Of a stretch of 64,000 nt of DNA, positions 9,129 through 17,367 are shown in pieces. The DNA is from Pseudomonas anuradhapurensis. GTDB lineage: Bacteria > Pseudomonadota > Gammaproteobacteria > Pseudomonadales > Pseudomonadaceae. Each line of letters opens with the position of its first letter. Position 1 is the stretch's first letter. The position numbers and the translations under genes are program-made. The stretch lies in assembly GCF_014269225.2 (NCBI RefSeq), contig NZ_CP077097.1, positions 4,475,001-4,539,000 of the forward strand. The letters run 5' to 3'. The notes beneath the pieces were generated by a model. It saw only the letters and a list, made by a program, of their open reading frames with translations. It was not told where the DNA came from and did no database searches.

Positions 9129-9145
9129 CCATTCCAGAATGGAAT
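9129..9145. promoter_or_regulatory. Dyad upstream of LysR gene (possible autoregulatory operator)
   Basis: Overlapping inverted repeats CCATT-CCAG-AATGG and ATTCC-AGAAT-GGAAT lie 8-24 bases before the LysR start codon, in the gap shared with lrgA. The location fits autoregulation; the assignment is inference. Confidence 0.35.
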
Positions 9146-9152
9146 TGCGACC

Positions 9153-10049
9153 ATGGAATTCAAACAGCTGCGCAGCTTTATCGAAGTCGTCCATCGCGGT
9201 GGTTTCACCCAGGCGGCGCAAACCCTGCACATCAGCCAGTCGGCCGTGAGCAAGCAAGTTGCCCAGCTGGAGCAAGATCTGGGCCAGCCATTACTGGAGC
9301 GCCAGGCTTCACAACTGCACCTGACGGCGGCCGGGCGCATCGTGCTCGAGCGTGGCGAAGCCTTGCTGCGCCAACGCCAGGCATTGCTGGGCGAACTGGA
9401 CGACCTCAGCCAGATGGGCCGCGGCGAACTGCGCCTGGGCTTGCCGATGCTGGGCAGCGACGCGCTGTTTGCCGGGTTGTTCGCCGAGTATCGGCGTCGT
9501 CACCCGAACATCGCCATCCAACTGCTCGAGGGCGGTAGCCGCAGTGTCGAGCAGGCAGTCAGAAGTGGCGAGCTGGAGCTGGGCGGCAGCCTGACACCTG
9601 CTGACGAGGCGTTCGACTACCAGCCTTTCTGCAATGAGCCACTGGATGCCCTGCTGCCGGCCGGCCACGCACTGGCGGGCCAGGACGGAGTAGACCTGCA
9701 GCAGTTGGCCGACACGCCGTTTCTGCTTTACCAGCGCAGCTTCGTGCTCAATGACCGGTTGCTGAAGGCGTGCCAGCAACAAGGCTTCACCCCCAAGGAA
9801 GGCGGTCGCAGTGGCCAGGCAGACTTCCTTGCCGCGCTGGTGGCGGCGGGCCAGGGTGTGGTCCTGCTGCCCCGTGTGGTGGCAAAAGCGCTGCAACGCC
9901 CTGGGGTAGTGCGTTTGCCGCTACGCTCGCCGCAGGATCTGCGCTGGGACATCGCCTTCATCTGGCGCCGCGGGGCGTACCTGTCACGGGCAGCGCAGGC
10001 GTGGTTGGCATTGGTGAACGAGCGGTCAGCGCTCGACCGCCAGCAATGA
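9153..10049 (+). CDS. LysR-family regulator, probably of lrgAB
   Basis: A 298-residue LysR-type regulator. The N-terminal winged HTH reads MEFKQLRSFIEVVHRGGFTQ then AAQTLHISQSAVSKQVAQLE, and the periplasmic-binding-protein-like effector domain occupies about 90-290. The ATG at 9153 matches the family N-terminus; the open frame beginning 39 bases earlier does not. Divergence from lrgAB resembles CidR, which responds to acetate or pyruvate metabolism in Gram-positive bacteria, but the effector here is unknown. Confidence 0.85.
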   Translation: MEFKQLRSFIEVVHRGGFTQAAQTLHISQSAVSKQVAQLEQDLGQPLLERQASQLHLTAAGRIVLERGEALLRQRQALLGELDDLSQMGRGELRLGLPMLGSDALFAGLFAEYRRRHPNIAIQLLEGGSRSVEQAVRSGELELGGSLTPADEAFDYQPFCNEPLDALLPAGHALAGQDGVDLQQLADTPFLLYQRSFVLNDRLLKACQQQGFTPKEGGRSGQADFLAALVAAGQGVVLLPRVVAKALQRPGVVRLPLRSPQDLRWDIAFIWRRGAYLSRAAQAWLALVNERSALDRQQ

Positions 10050-10058
10050 GTGGCCCTT

Positions 10059-10170
10059 GCTGGCCGCTTCGCGAGTAAAACCACCCTCACAGCCACCGCA
10101 CGGTTTTCACCGGCTGTGACGGTTCTGCGGGAGCGGGTTCACCCGCGAAAAGGCCGGTACAGGCGACAGC
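10059..10170. repeat. REP pair, one copy degenerate
   Basis: Contains the classical P. putida REP core GGGAGCGGGTTCACCCGCGAA (10129-10148) ending in GGCCGG. A degenerate, inverted relative lies at 10059-10095 (CCGCTTCGCGAGTAAAACCACC). It fills the gap between the LysR gene and the flavodoxin gene. Confidence 0.75.
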
Positions 10171-10175
10171 AAGCG

Positions 10176-10631
10176 TCAGGCTTGCAGTGCAGCAGCCAAC
10201 TCGGCCAGCCACGGCTCGGCATCCGCTTCCGGGGTCACCGTCTCACTGGCGTCCAGGCGCAGCATCGGCTGTACTTCCCGCACGCCCAGCTCGGCGAACA
10301 GCTCGCGCATTTGCTCACCGCCACCGCAATAGGTATCGCCATAGCTGGAGTCGCCCAGCGCGATCACCGCACCCGGCAGGCCGCGCCAGGCCGCTGGCAG
10401 CGTATCGCGGATGCTGGAGTACAACGGCATGAGGCTGTCCGGCAGTTCGCCCATGCCGGTGGTCGAGGTGACAGCCAACAGGGCATCGGGGGCGAAACCT
10501 TCGAGGTCCTGCAAGGTGGCGCGCGCCGCATGCCAGGCCTCCAGGCCCGCGGCCTTGAGCAGTGCTTCTGCGTGACGGGCGACTTCTTCGGCGGTGCCGT
10601 AGACCGATCCGGAAATAATGGCGACTTTCAT
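10176..10631 (-). CDS. Flavodoxin, MioC-like
   Basis: A 151-residue flavodoxin. The FMN phosphate-binding loop SGSVYGTAEEVA is at residues 8-19, followed by STTGMGELPDS and the isoalloxazine-contacting LGDSSYGDTYCGGG. It resembles MioC/YqcA-type short flavodoxins, which carry electrons to flavoprotein partners. The ATG at 10631 is used; a TTG directly upstream is less likely. It is divergent from the LOV photoreceptor gene. Confidence 0.85.
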   Translation of the reverse strand: MKVAIISGSVYGTAEEVARHAEALLKAAGLEAWHAARATLQDLEGFAPDALLAVTSTTGMGELPDSLMPLYSSIRDTLPAAWRGLPGAVIALGDSSYGDTYCGGGEQMRELFAELGVREVQPMLRLDASETVTPEADAEPWLAELAAALQA

Positions 10632-10746
10632 CAAGTAGAGGATTCCGAAACTGAGTGAAAACGTAGGATACTAGCATTCAGTGCTGGCAAAAGGCTGCCT
10701 CTACTCTAGTCGCCATCTTCAGCCCTTCTTCGCCAATGGCCCGAAC

Positions 10747-11175
10747 ATGATCAACGCGCAACTACTGCAATCCATGGTCGATGCATCCAATGACGGGATT
10801 GTGGTCGCCGAACAGGAAGGCGACGACACCATCCTGATCTACGTGAATGCCGCCTTCGAACGCCTGACCGGCTATAGCCGTGACGAGATCCTTTATCAGG
10901 ACTGTCGCTTCCTGCAAGCCGATGACCGCGACCAGCTTGGCCGCGCCCGCATTCGCAAGGCGCTGGCCGAAGGCCGCCCGTGCCGCGAAGTGCTGCGCAA
11001 CTACCGCAAGGATGGCAGCGCCTTCTGGAATGAACTGTCGATCACCCCGGTCAGGCACGACGCCGAACAGCGCACCTACTTCATCGGTATCCAGAAAGAA
11101 GTCAGCCGCCAGGTCGAACTGGAACGCGAGCTGGCCGAAATGCGCGCTCGTCCGAAACCCGACGAACGCAGCTGA
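10747..11175 (+). CDS. Short LOV blue-light photoreceptor (PpSB1-LOV type)
   Basis: A 142-residue stand-alone LOV domain with flanking helices and no fused output domain, very like PpSB1-LOV of P. putida. The photoactive cysteine is C53 in the motif DCRFLQ (usually NCRFLQ), with the FMN-contacting RNYRKDGSAFWNELSITPV and a C-terminal J-alpha helix (VSRQVELERELAEMRARPK). Blue light forms a flavin-cysteinyl adduct; PpSB1-LOV is known for very slow dark recovery. The ATG at 10747 gives the known N-terminus MINAQLLQSMVDASNDGI. The nearby pplR3-like regulator is its probable partner in light-induced transcription. Confidence 0.93.
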   Translation: MINAQLLQSMVDASNDGIVVAEQEGDDTILIYVNAAFERLTGYSRDEILYQDCRFLQADDRDQLGRARIRKALAEGRPCREVLRNYRKDGSAFWNELSITPVRHDAEQRTYFIGIQKEVSRQVELERELAEMRARPKPDERS

Positions 11176-11234
11176 ACCAAGCGCGACGCTCGCGGTCAAT
11201 CCCGTTGAAGAAATTGTCACCCTCGAGTTCGATC

Positions 11235-11852
11235 ATGCAAGCAGAAGCGCTCCTGACTCAGGACGAGCTGGACTTCATACAGAGCATGCAGCATTCGCCG
11301 CAACTGAACCTGGCCGACCCCATGTCGAGCCTGCTGGTCAATGGCGACCGCCGAATCCAGAGTTTGCTCACCCGTCTGGTAGCCAACGAACAAGTCACCT
11401 TGCAGGCCCAGTTCAACAACCAGCAGATCAGCTTCCCGCTGCAACTGGTGGAGGACGAGTTCCACGCCCTGCACCTGCAACTGGGCTCGCCGGAAATCTA
11501 CGAAGACGGCCCCAGCTTGCGCCCGTGGCGCCTGTCGATGGAGCAGCCGAGCGCGTTGCTCGATGCCCAAGGCCAGGACAGCGGCCTGTGGGTTCGTGAC
11601 ATCTCGTTCAAAGGTACGCTGCTGGAAATCCGTGGCCTGCCTGCCGCGCCCGCCCGTTTCGAACTACGCTTCGCCCCCGAAGGTATCAACCCCATCGAAC
11701 TGCTGGGTGTGTTGAGCCGGCGCATCGGCCCGGACCTGGCTGCCTACGACCTCAGCCAAAGCTCGGCAGAAGAGATCGAACGCCTGCGCGACTACATTCT
11801 GCAAGCCCACCGCCGGGCTCACCCCGAGCTGCACACTCAAGTATCGAGCTGA
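11235..11852 (+). CDS. PilZ-like domain protein (putative c-di-GMP effector)
   Basis: A 205-residue soluble protein whose architecture recalls YcgR: an N-terminal beta domain (about 40-100) followed by a PilZ-like barrel with VRDISFKGTLLEI, the DxSxxG half of the c-di-GMP signature. A clear RxxxR arm is not seen, so binding may be degenerate. The ATG at 11235 is chosen over an upstream TTG. It follows the LOV gene by 59 bp, and its end overlaps the convergent MerR gene by 16 bp. The function in light sensing or motility is unproven. Confidence 0.6.
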   Translation: MQAEALLTQDELDFIQSMQHSPQLNLADPMSSLLVNGDRRIQSLLTRLVANEQVTLQAQFNNQQISFPLQLVEDEFHALHLQLGSPEIYEDGPSLRPWRLSMEQPSALLDAQGQDSGLWVRDISFKGTLLEIRGLPAAPARFELRFAPEGINPIELLGVLSRRIGPDLAAYDLSQSSAEEIERLRDYILQAHRRAHPELHTQVSS

Positions 11853-12748
11853 CCGGCCAGAAATTGCCGCAATCGCTGGCGCATCACACTGCCCTGCGCA
11901 CCCAGGCAGGCTATCGGGCTGCCTGCCAGGCTGTCCTGAGCCAGCTCCGCCGCTTCACCAGCCAGTAGCAACGGGCACTCCAGCCCAGCCACCAGGCGCG
12001 CCAGGCGGCGACCGAGTTCTGTGGTAAGCGACTGGTGGGAGAACAACACCAGGGCATCCGGTTTCAGGCGCTCGCAGACCAGCGCCAGCTCCGCCAGCGG
12101 TTGGCCGCTGGGCAACAGGGTAACTCCCACTTCGTCGCTGCCCAGCATCAGGCTGGTCACCAGCAATTCCAGCTCGTGACATTGCCCCGGAAGCGGCGCC
12201 AGCAGCACCGTGCGCCGGCGCGGTGCCTGGGCAAGCTGCAAGCGGGCGAACACCCGCCCACGCAGGAACTGGTCAAGGAACAGCCACTCGCTGGCCTGCC
12301 CGTAACTGCCCTGCCCGACCGCAAGGTCATGCCACACCGGCATGAACACTTCGCTGAATACCTGGTCCAGGGTAGTTGCCGCGAAGACCTCGTTGAACAA
12401 GCGGTCCAGGCCCGCCGCGTCAAACCGTTGCAGCGCCTGGCGAATCTGCTGTTGCCAACGCGCCCAGGCGTCCGTCACCCCGCCTGTCGGCCCGGCCAGG
12501 GCATGGTCGCGCGCGAGAATGCTGGCGACCTTGCTCACCGCCACGCCGCGCTCCAGCCAGCCAAGGATGCGCCGCACGTCATCGATGTCGGCCTGCGAAT
12601 ACAGGCGATGGCCACTGTCGGTGCGGGTTGGCTGGATCAGGCCATAGCGGCGTTCCCAGGCGCGCAAGGTTACGGCATTGACGCCGGTCAGGCGGGAAAC
12701 CTCACGGATCGGAAACAGGTCCTGCTGCATCAGGCCCGCATCAATCAT
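11837..12748 (-). CDS. pplR3: MerR/LitR-family light-response regulator, PplR-like
   Basis: A 303-residue MerR-type regulator. The HTH (LFPIREVSRLTGVNAVTLRAWERRYGLIQPTRT) is at residues 9-41, followed by a four-helix and B12-binding-like domain as in CarH/LitR. The corresponding cobalamin motif reads PGQCHELELL: the histidine remains but flanking Glu and Gly are changed, consistent with class II LitR proteins that need not bind adenosylcobalamin. P. putida has three such proteins (PplR1-3) acting with short LOV proteins, one encoded beside PpSB1-LOV. CAGGGA 8 nt upstream favours the ATG at 12748; starts at 12772 and 12778 are possible. Confidence 0.78.
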   Translation of the reverse strand: MIDAGLMQQDLFPIREVSRLTGVNAVTLRAWERRYGLIQPTRTDSGHRLYSQADIDDVRRILGWLERGVAVSKVASILARDHALAGPTGGVTDAWARWQQQIRQALQRFDAAGLDRLFNEVFAATTLDQVFSEVFMPVWHDLAVGQGSYGQASEWLFLDQFLRGRVFARLQLAQAPRRRTVLLAPLPGQCHELELLVTSLMLGSDEVGVTLLPSGQPLAELALVCERLKPDALVLFSHQSLTTELGRRLARLVAGLECPLLLAGEAAELAQDSLAGSPIACLGAQGSVMRQRLRQFLAGQLDT

Positions 12749-12784
12749 TGGATTACGTCCCTGTTCGTTCATCTTCACGGAGTA

Positions 12785-12837
12785 CCCTGTGGGCGGAAGT
12801 CGAGCAGTAGTCTACTACGACGTCGACGGCCACAGGG
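12785..12837. promoter_or_regulatory. Nested dyad between pplR3 and ABM gene
   Basis: Three inverted repeats share nearly one centre (about 12812): outer CCCTGTGG/CCACAGGG, middle GTCGA/TCGAC and inner GTAGT/ACTAC. No T-run follows, so it is not an intrinsic terminator. It lies 37 bp upstream of pplR3 and may be an operator for the divergent pair. Confidence 0.4.
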
Positions 12838-12989
12838 ATCGACCGTTTGCCGGCTGACAGTTGCCGATGCACGCCGATACGCGATAATCCGCGCCCGATT
12901 CTTGCATGCACGCCTGTGTCGCCCACCACCCCGGGCGCTTCAGCCAGAAGGGCCAGCTACCCGCCAGCCCTGTTGCCAGGAGATACACG

Positions 12990-13550
12990 ATGTCTACCCC
13001 ACCCGTCACCCTGATGGTGTCGCGCCGCGCCGCCCATGGCCGCTACCAGGACCTGCTGGCCTGGCTGCATGAAGGCGAGCAGTTGGCTACCGACTTCCCC
13101 GGCTACCTCGGCTCCGGCATCCTTGCCCCACCCAGCGATGGCGATGAGTTCCAGATCATCTTCCGCTTCAGTGACGAACCCACACTGCATGCCTGGGAGC
13201 ACTCCGCTTCGCGCCGGGCCTGGTTGCAACGTGGCAACGGCCTGTTTGAACGCCCCAGAGAAGCGCGCGTAAGCGGCATTGATGACTGGTTTTGCACCAG
13301 CATGGTGCAAAAACCACCGCGCTGGAAGCAGGCCGTGGCCATCTGGCTGGCGTTTTTCCCGGTGTCGCTGGTATTCAACCTGGTGTTCGGCCACTGGCTG
13401 GCAGCGCTGGACCTGGTGCCTCGGGTACTGCTCAGCACCCTGGCCCTGACGCCTGTGATGGTCTACCTGTTCATCCCGCTGTCCACCCGCCTGCTGGCCG
13501 GCTGGCTACAGGCCGCGCCGCGCAGTGGAGCAGTACTGCGCAGCCGCTGA
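12990..13550 (+). CDS. ABM-domain membrane protein
   Basis: A 186-residue protein with an antibiotic-biosynthesis-monooxygenase (dimeric ferredoxin-like) domain at about residues 1-100 (VTLMVSRRAAHGRYQDLLAWLHEG ... GYLGSGIL), joined to two transmembrane helices (AVAIWLAFFPVSLVFNLVFG and VLLSTLALTPVMVYLFI). It starts after CAGGAGATACACG. Catalysis is unproven for such membrane-anchored ABM proteins; quinone or reactive-aldehyde chemistry is a guess. It heads the folM-DUF1244-HopJ cluster and is divergent from pplR3, suggesting light control. Confidence 0.7.
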   Translation: MSTPPVTLMVSRRAAHGRYQDLLAWLHEGEQLATDFPGYLGSGILAPPSDGDEFQIIFRFSDEPTLHAWEHSASRRAWLQRGNGLFERPREARVSGIDDWFCTSMVQKPPRWKQAVAIWLAFFPVSLVFNLVFGHWLAALDLVPRVLLSTLALTPVMVYLFIPLSTRLLAGWLQAAPRSGAVLRSR

Positions 13551-13626
13551 GCGCAGCGGTACAAGAGGAAATTTCTTGAGGTATGCTGGGCGGCAACGAC
13601 AGACCAGACAAGTTGACCGCCCGAAC

Positions 13627-14319
13627 ATGAACAGCCCAATTCTCGTAACCGGAGCCAGCCAGCGTGTCGGGCTGGCCCTGGCCCTTGAACTGGCCCAGGC
13701 CGGCCACACGGTGGTCAGTGCCAGCCGTAGCGCCCAGCCAGGGGCGACCCACCCGAACATCGTGCAGTTCCAGGCCGACCTGTGCCAGGCGGCCGACCGC
13801 CAGGCCCTGATCGACTACCTGCACAGCCATTACGACGGCCTGCGCGCAATCATCCATAACGCCTCGCTGTGGCTGGACGATGGCCTCGACAACCTCGAAA
13901 CCATGTTCCGCCTGCATGTCGAAGCACCCTACCACCTCAACCTGGCACTGGGCGACCTGCTGGCCAGGGAGGAAAAGGCCGACATCATCCACATTTGCGA
14001 CGAAACCTCTTCGCGCGGCAGCAAAAGCCATATCGGTTATGCCGCAACCAAGGCGGCGTTGCAGAACATGGTGCTGTCGTTCGCCGAAAAATATGCGCCC
14101 AAGGTGCGTGTGAACGGTATTCTTCCCGGGCTGCTGATCCTCAAGGAAGGAGGTGACGAAGCCTACCGCCAGCAAACCCTGAAGAAGGCCTTGCTGGAGT
14201 TCGAACCAGGCGCCGGTCCGCTGATCGAGACGGTCAAGTACCTGCTCGCCAGCCAGTACAGCACCGGCAGCCAGGTGGTCATCAACGGTGGCCGCCACCT
14301 GAAGAACCGCATGACCTGA
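13627..14319 (+). CDS. folM: Dihydromonapterin reductase FolM-like SDR
   Basis: A 230-residue SDR with the NADPH motif TGASQRVGLALA at the N-terminus, HNASLW in place of NNAG, and active-site GYAATKAAL (Tyr-x3-Lys). These match FolM, which reduces dihydromonapterin (and weakly dihydrofolate) to the tetrahydro form needed by phenylalanine hydroxylase and possibly photolyase-type cofactors. The ATG at 13627 is chosen because GxxGxG begins at the normal distance; the frame extends upstream through the ABM gene's end. It is followed 9 bp later by the DUF1244 gene. Confidence 0.85.
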   Translation: MNSPILVTGASQRVGLALALELAQAGHTVVSASRSAQPGATHPNIVQFQADLCQAADRQALIDYLHSHYDGLRAIIHNASLWLDDGLDNLETMFRLHVEAPYHLNLALGDLLAREEKADIIHICDETSSRGSKSHIGYAATKAALQNMVLSFAEKYAPKVRVNGILPGLLILKEGGDEAYRQQTLKKALLEFEPGAGPLIETVKYLLASQYSTGSQVVINGGRHLKNRMT

Positions 14320-14328
14320 GAGAAGCCC

Positions 14329-14625
14329 ATGACCCCACAGCAACAGCTCGAACTCGAGGCCGCCGCGTTCCGGCGCCTGGTCGAACACCTGCAAAAGCGC
14401 AGCGACGTGCAGAACATCGACCTGATGAACCTGTCCGGCTTTTGCCGCAACTGCCTGTCCAAGTGGTACAAGGCGGCGGCTGACGAGCGCCAGCTCGAGG
14501 TGAGCCTGGATGATGCCCGCGAAGCGGTGTACGGCATGCCTTATGCCGAGTGGAAAGCCCAATACCAGAAAGAAGCCAGCGCCGAGCAGCAAGCGGCGTT
14601 CGAAAAAGGAAAACCTCGTGACTGA
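14329..14625 (+). CDS. DUF1244 family protein
   Basis: A 98-residue soluble, mostly helical protein of the DUF1244 family. The hallmark is DLMNLSGFCRNCLSKWY with two cysteines and conserved aromatic residues, followed by YGMPYAEWKAQYQ. The function is unknown. It overlaps the following HopJ gene by 8 bp and follows folM by 9 bp, so folM, DUF1244 and HopJ are very likely one transcript. Confidence 0.82.
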   Translation: MTPQQQLELEAAAFRRLVEHLQKRSDVQNIDLMNLSGFCRNCLSKWYKAAADERQLEVSLDDAREAVYGMPYAEWKAQYQKEASAEQQAAFEKGKPRD

Positions 14626-14959
14626 CCTCGACACCCTGCGCGCCAGCCTGGCCAGCGGCAAACACCTCTTTGCCGACACCCTGGCGTTCATTGCCGACCA
14701 TTACAGCTACCAGCCACAAGCCTTCGACAACGGCGGCGTGGCGAATGCCGCCGGGCAGAACGAAGGCTCGTGCAAGACCCTGGGCCTGGCGCTGCTGGAA
14801 GGGCTGAGCGACCAGGAAGCGCTGCTGGCCTTTGGCGAGCACTACCGTGACGTGCTGGCCACGCCCGAGGGCAGCGACCATGGCAACATCCGCGCGCTGA
14901 TCAAGCATGGCCTGGCCGGTGTGAAGTTTGCCGGGCAGCCGCTTTCGCGCAAGGCTTGA
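14618..14959 (+). CDS. HopJ-family protein
   Basis: A 113-residue protein of the HopJ type III effector family, named from a P. syringae protein but widespread in non-pathogens. The core FADTLAFIADHYSYQPQAFDNGG ... AGQNEGSCKTLGLALLEGLS is intact. The start is a GTG at 14618 preceded by AAAGGA; it lies inside the end of the DUF1244 gene, so translation is coupled. A housekeeping role in the pterin/light cluster is more likely than secretion, as no type III apparatus gene is nearby. Confidence 0.82.
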   Translation: MTDLDTLRASLASGKHLFADTLAFIADHYSYQPQAFDNGGVANAAGQNEGSCKTLGLALLEGLSDQEALLAFGEHYRDVLATPEGSDHGNIRALIKHGLAGVKFAGQPLSRKA

Positions 14960-14963
14960 GATA

Positions 14964-15070
14964 GCCGGGGCTGCTTTGCAGCCCGTCGCGACACAAGGCC
15001 GCTCCTACAGAAGACCGCGTTCGCTTGTAGGAGCGGCCTTGTGTCGCGATAGGGCCGCAGAGCGGCCCCA
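14964..15070. repeat. Repeat B pair
   Basis: Two copies of the repeat-B arm in inverted orientation: GCGACACAAGGCCGCTCCTAC (14990-15008 core) and its complement beginning at 15026. They are flanked by stems GGGGCTGC/GCAGCCC and GGGCCGCAGAGCGGCCCC. It lies between the convergent HopJ and hydrolase genes and may act as a bidirectional terminator. Confidence 0.8.
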
Positions 15071-15087
15071 AAATCTCGAAACCAACC

Positions 15088-15996
15088 TCAGTGGATGATG
15101 GTTCCCGGCACCTCACCCGGCAACCCACCCTGCTGCAACCACTGCAAGGCCACCGGCCACAAACTTTCGCAAAAGCGGTCATGAAAGAACGCGAAGTGGC
15201 CAATTTCATCGACCGAGATATCCACAGGCGCAATGCGCAGGTGCTGGCGCTTGGCGCCCTGCAGATAACCCAGCAAACGCTCGGTCGCCGCCACGGTACC
15301 AAAGGGGTCATCGGTCAGGCTGATGGCCAACGTCGCCGCCCGCACCTGGGCGAACGGTAGTGCCTCCAGTGCACGCCCGCTGGGTCGGTGCTCATAGCGT
15401 GGGGTACGGGTGGTCCAGTCGTGCACCACGCCGGATGGCGTGTCCTCCAGCCAACCCAGGCGCTTGCCGGGAAAGTAACCGAACACCCGGGTGAGCAGCG
15501 GCATTACCACATGCCACTTGCCGAACAGTTGCCAACGCTGGTCAGCCGCGTAATCGCGCCAATAGGCGAATTGCGCACCAACCATCACCACCCGGCGAAC
15601 CTTGCTCGCCGAAGGTGCCAGCCCCACTGCACAGCCGCCAAAACTGTGCCCCACCACGTCCACCGGCTGGCCGGGGAAATGTTCTGCGGCATGCACCAGC
15701 ATGGCTTCGAAATCCAACCGGCCCCAATCGCTCCAGGAGGCCTGGAAGCCGCGCAGCGATGGTGGGCGGGATTCGCCGATACCACGGTAGTCGTAGGTCA
15801 GCACATCGCAGCCCTGGGCGAACAGGTAGTCGGCAAAGCGCGAGTAATAGCGGCAGCGTACCGAAGTGGCAGCATTGATGATCACCAGCGGCCGCTGGCT
15901 GTCAGGTTGGGCGTGGCGCCAGCGGAAGCCGCCGAGGCTGTAGCCGTCGGCTGCGGTATGGCAAAAGGCGGTGGCAGGTTGGGCAAGGCTGCTCAT
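15088..15996 (-). CDS. Alpha/beta hydrolase
   Basis: A 302-residue serine alpha/beta hydrolase. The nucleophile elbow is GHSFGG, preceded by YDYRGIGESRP, and the catalytic His is probably in EIGHFAFF. It resembles YheT/serine aminopeptidase-type hydrolases of unknown substrate. The ATG at 15996 is preferred: the open frame further upstream reads through a REP element and gives the typical spurious peptide VGAGLPA. Confidence 0.75.
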   Translation of the reverse strand: MSSLAQPATAFCHTAADGYSLGGFRWRHAQPDSQRPLVIINAATSVRCRYYSRFADYLFAQGCDVLTYDYRGIGESRPPSLRGFQASWSDWGRLDFEAMLVHAAEHFPGQPVDVVGHSFGGCAVGLAPSASKVRRVVMVGAQFAYWRDYAADQRWQLFGKWHVVMPLLTRVFGYFPGKRLGWLEDTPSGVVHDWTTRTPRYEHRPSGRALEALPFAQVRAATLAISLTDDPFGTVAATERLLGYLQGAKRQHLRIAPVDISVDEIGHFAFFHDRFCESLWPVALQWLQQGGLPGEVPGTIIH

Positions 15997-16044
15997 GGCA
16001 CATTCCCTGTTCTGGTGCGCCAAAGCTAGCAAAAAATCGTCAGC

Positions 16045-16140
16045 CTGTGCTGGCCTTATCGCCGGCAAGCCGGCTCCCACAACTATTGCACAAGCCCAAA
16101 GGCCTGGGGACACTCGGTGGGAGCTGGCCGGCGATGAGGC
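16045..16140. repeat. REP inverted pair
   Basis: CGCCGGCAAGCCGGCTCCCAC on one side and GTGGGAGCTGGCCGGCGATGAGGCCAG on the other, separated by about 40 bases. A typical Pseudomonas REP doublet between the hydrolase start and the fabV stop. Confidence 0.8.
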
Positions 16141-16155
16141 CAGCGCAGTTTCAGC

Positions 16156-17367
16156 TTACAGCTCGACGCAGTCGAACTTCACATCGGTAGCCACGTCTTC
16201 GTCGTAGTTGACGTCAGCACGCTCGAAGCCGAACAGGTTGAGGAACTGCTTCTTGTAACCGGCATAGTCGGTCAGCTCGAACAGGTTCTCGGTGGTCACC
16301 TGTGGCCACATGGCCTTGCAGGCATCCTGCACGTCGTCACGCAGTTCCCAGTCGTCCAGGCGCAGGCGGCCCTTTTCGTCGACCTCGGCCGGCGCACCGT
16401 CGGCGCGGTACATGCGGTCGCGGAACATGCGGTCCAGCTGGTCCTGGGTACCTTCGTGAACACCCTTTTCCTGCATGATCTTGAACACCATCGACAGGTA
16501 CAGCGGCATCACCGGGATGGCCGAACTGGCCTGGGTAACCACCGACTTCAGCACCGCCACGTTGGCACCGCCGTTGATGTCAGCGGCCAGTTTCTGGTCC
16601 AGGCGCAGGGCGGTTTCGTCCAGGTCCTGCTTGGCCTGGCCCAGCGCACCGTGCCAGTAGATCGGCCAGGTGATTTCGGTGCCGATGTAGCTGAAGGCCA
16701 CGGTGCGGGCGCCTTCGGCCAGCACGTTGGCGCCCGCCAGGGCATCGATCCACAGCTGCCAGTCCTGGCCGCCCATGACGGTAACGGTGTCTTGGATTTC
16801 CTGCTCGGTGGCCGGCTCGATGCTGGCCTCGATGATGGTGTCCTTGTTGGTGTCGATGGCGGTCGACTTGTATGGCTGGCCGATCGGTTTCAGCGCCGAA
16901 CGCACCACTTCACCCGTCTGCGGCAGCTTGCGCACCGGCGAGGCCAGCGAGTAGATGACCAGGTCGACCTTGCCACCCATTTCGTTCTTGATCAGCTCGA
17001 TGACCTTGGCGCGCGCTTCGTCGGAGAAGGCATCACCGTTGATCGACTTGCTGTACAGGCCTTCGGCCTTGGCAAACTTGTCGAAGGCGGCAGCGTTGTA
17101 CCAGCCAGCGGTGCCGGCCTTGGTCTCGGTGCCTGGTTTTTCGAAGAACACACCCAGGGTGTCGGCCTTGAAGCCGAACGCCGCGGTGATACGGGCTGCC
17201 AGGCCGTAGCCGCTGGAAGCGCCGATGACCAGGACCTTCTTCGGGCCATCCTCGCGCACGCCCAGCTTGCGGGTGGCTTCGATCTGGTCACGGACGTTGA
17301 GCTCGCAGCCCTTCGGGTGAGTCGTGGTGCAGATGAAACCGCGAACCTTAGGATGAATGATGGCCAA
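16156..17367 (-). CDS. fabV: Trans-2-enoyl-ACP/CoA reductase FabV
   Basis: A 403-residue FabV-type enoyl reductase using NADH in fatty acid elongation; FabV is the triclosan-tolerant isozyme in pseudomonads. The cofactor loop [12 protein letters not shown] and the Y-x8-K active site ([10 protein letters not shown]) are present. The known N-terminus [17 protein letters not shown] is preceded by TTG, not ATG, and GAGG lies 8 nt before it, so the TTG at 17367 is chosen; an upstream ATG at 17409 would add 14 atypical residues. Divergent from the thiolase gene. Confidence 0.92.
   Translation of the reverse strand: MAIIHPKVRGFICTTTHPKGCELNVRDQIEATRKLGVREDGPKKVLVIGASSGYGLAARITAAFGFKADTLGVFFEKPGTETKAGTAGWYNAAAFDKFAKAEGLYSKSINGDAFSDEARAKVIELIKNEMGGKVDLVIYSLASPVRKLPQTGEVVRSALKPIGQPYKSTAIDTNKDTIIEASIEPATEQEIQDTVTVMGGQDWQLWIDALAGANVLAEGARTVAFSYIGTEITWPIYWHGALGQAKQDLDETALRLDQKLAADINGGANVAVLKSVVTQASSAIPVMPLYLSMVFKIMQEKGVHEGTQDQLDRMFRDRMYRADGAPAEVDEKGRLRLDDWELRDDVQDACKAMWPQVTTENLFELTDYAGYKKQFLNLFGFERADVNYDEDVATDVKFDCVEL

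Noticed and set aside
14618..14959. HopJ name suggesting a type III secretion effector and pathogenicity
   Set aside because: No secretion gene is nearby, the gene is coupled to DUF1244 and folM, and the family is common in harmless bacteria.
15997..16113. Longer N-terminus for the hydrolase at 15088-15996
   Set aside because: The extra codons read through a REP element, giving the common spurious VGAGLPA peptide.
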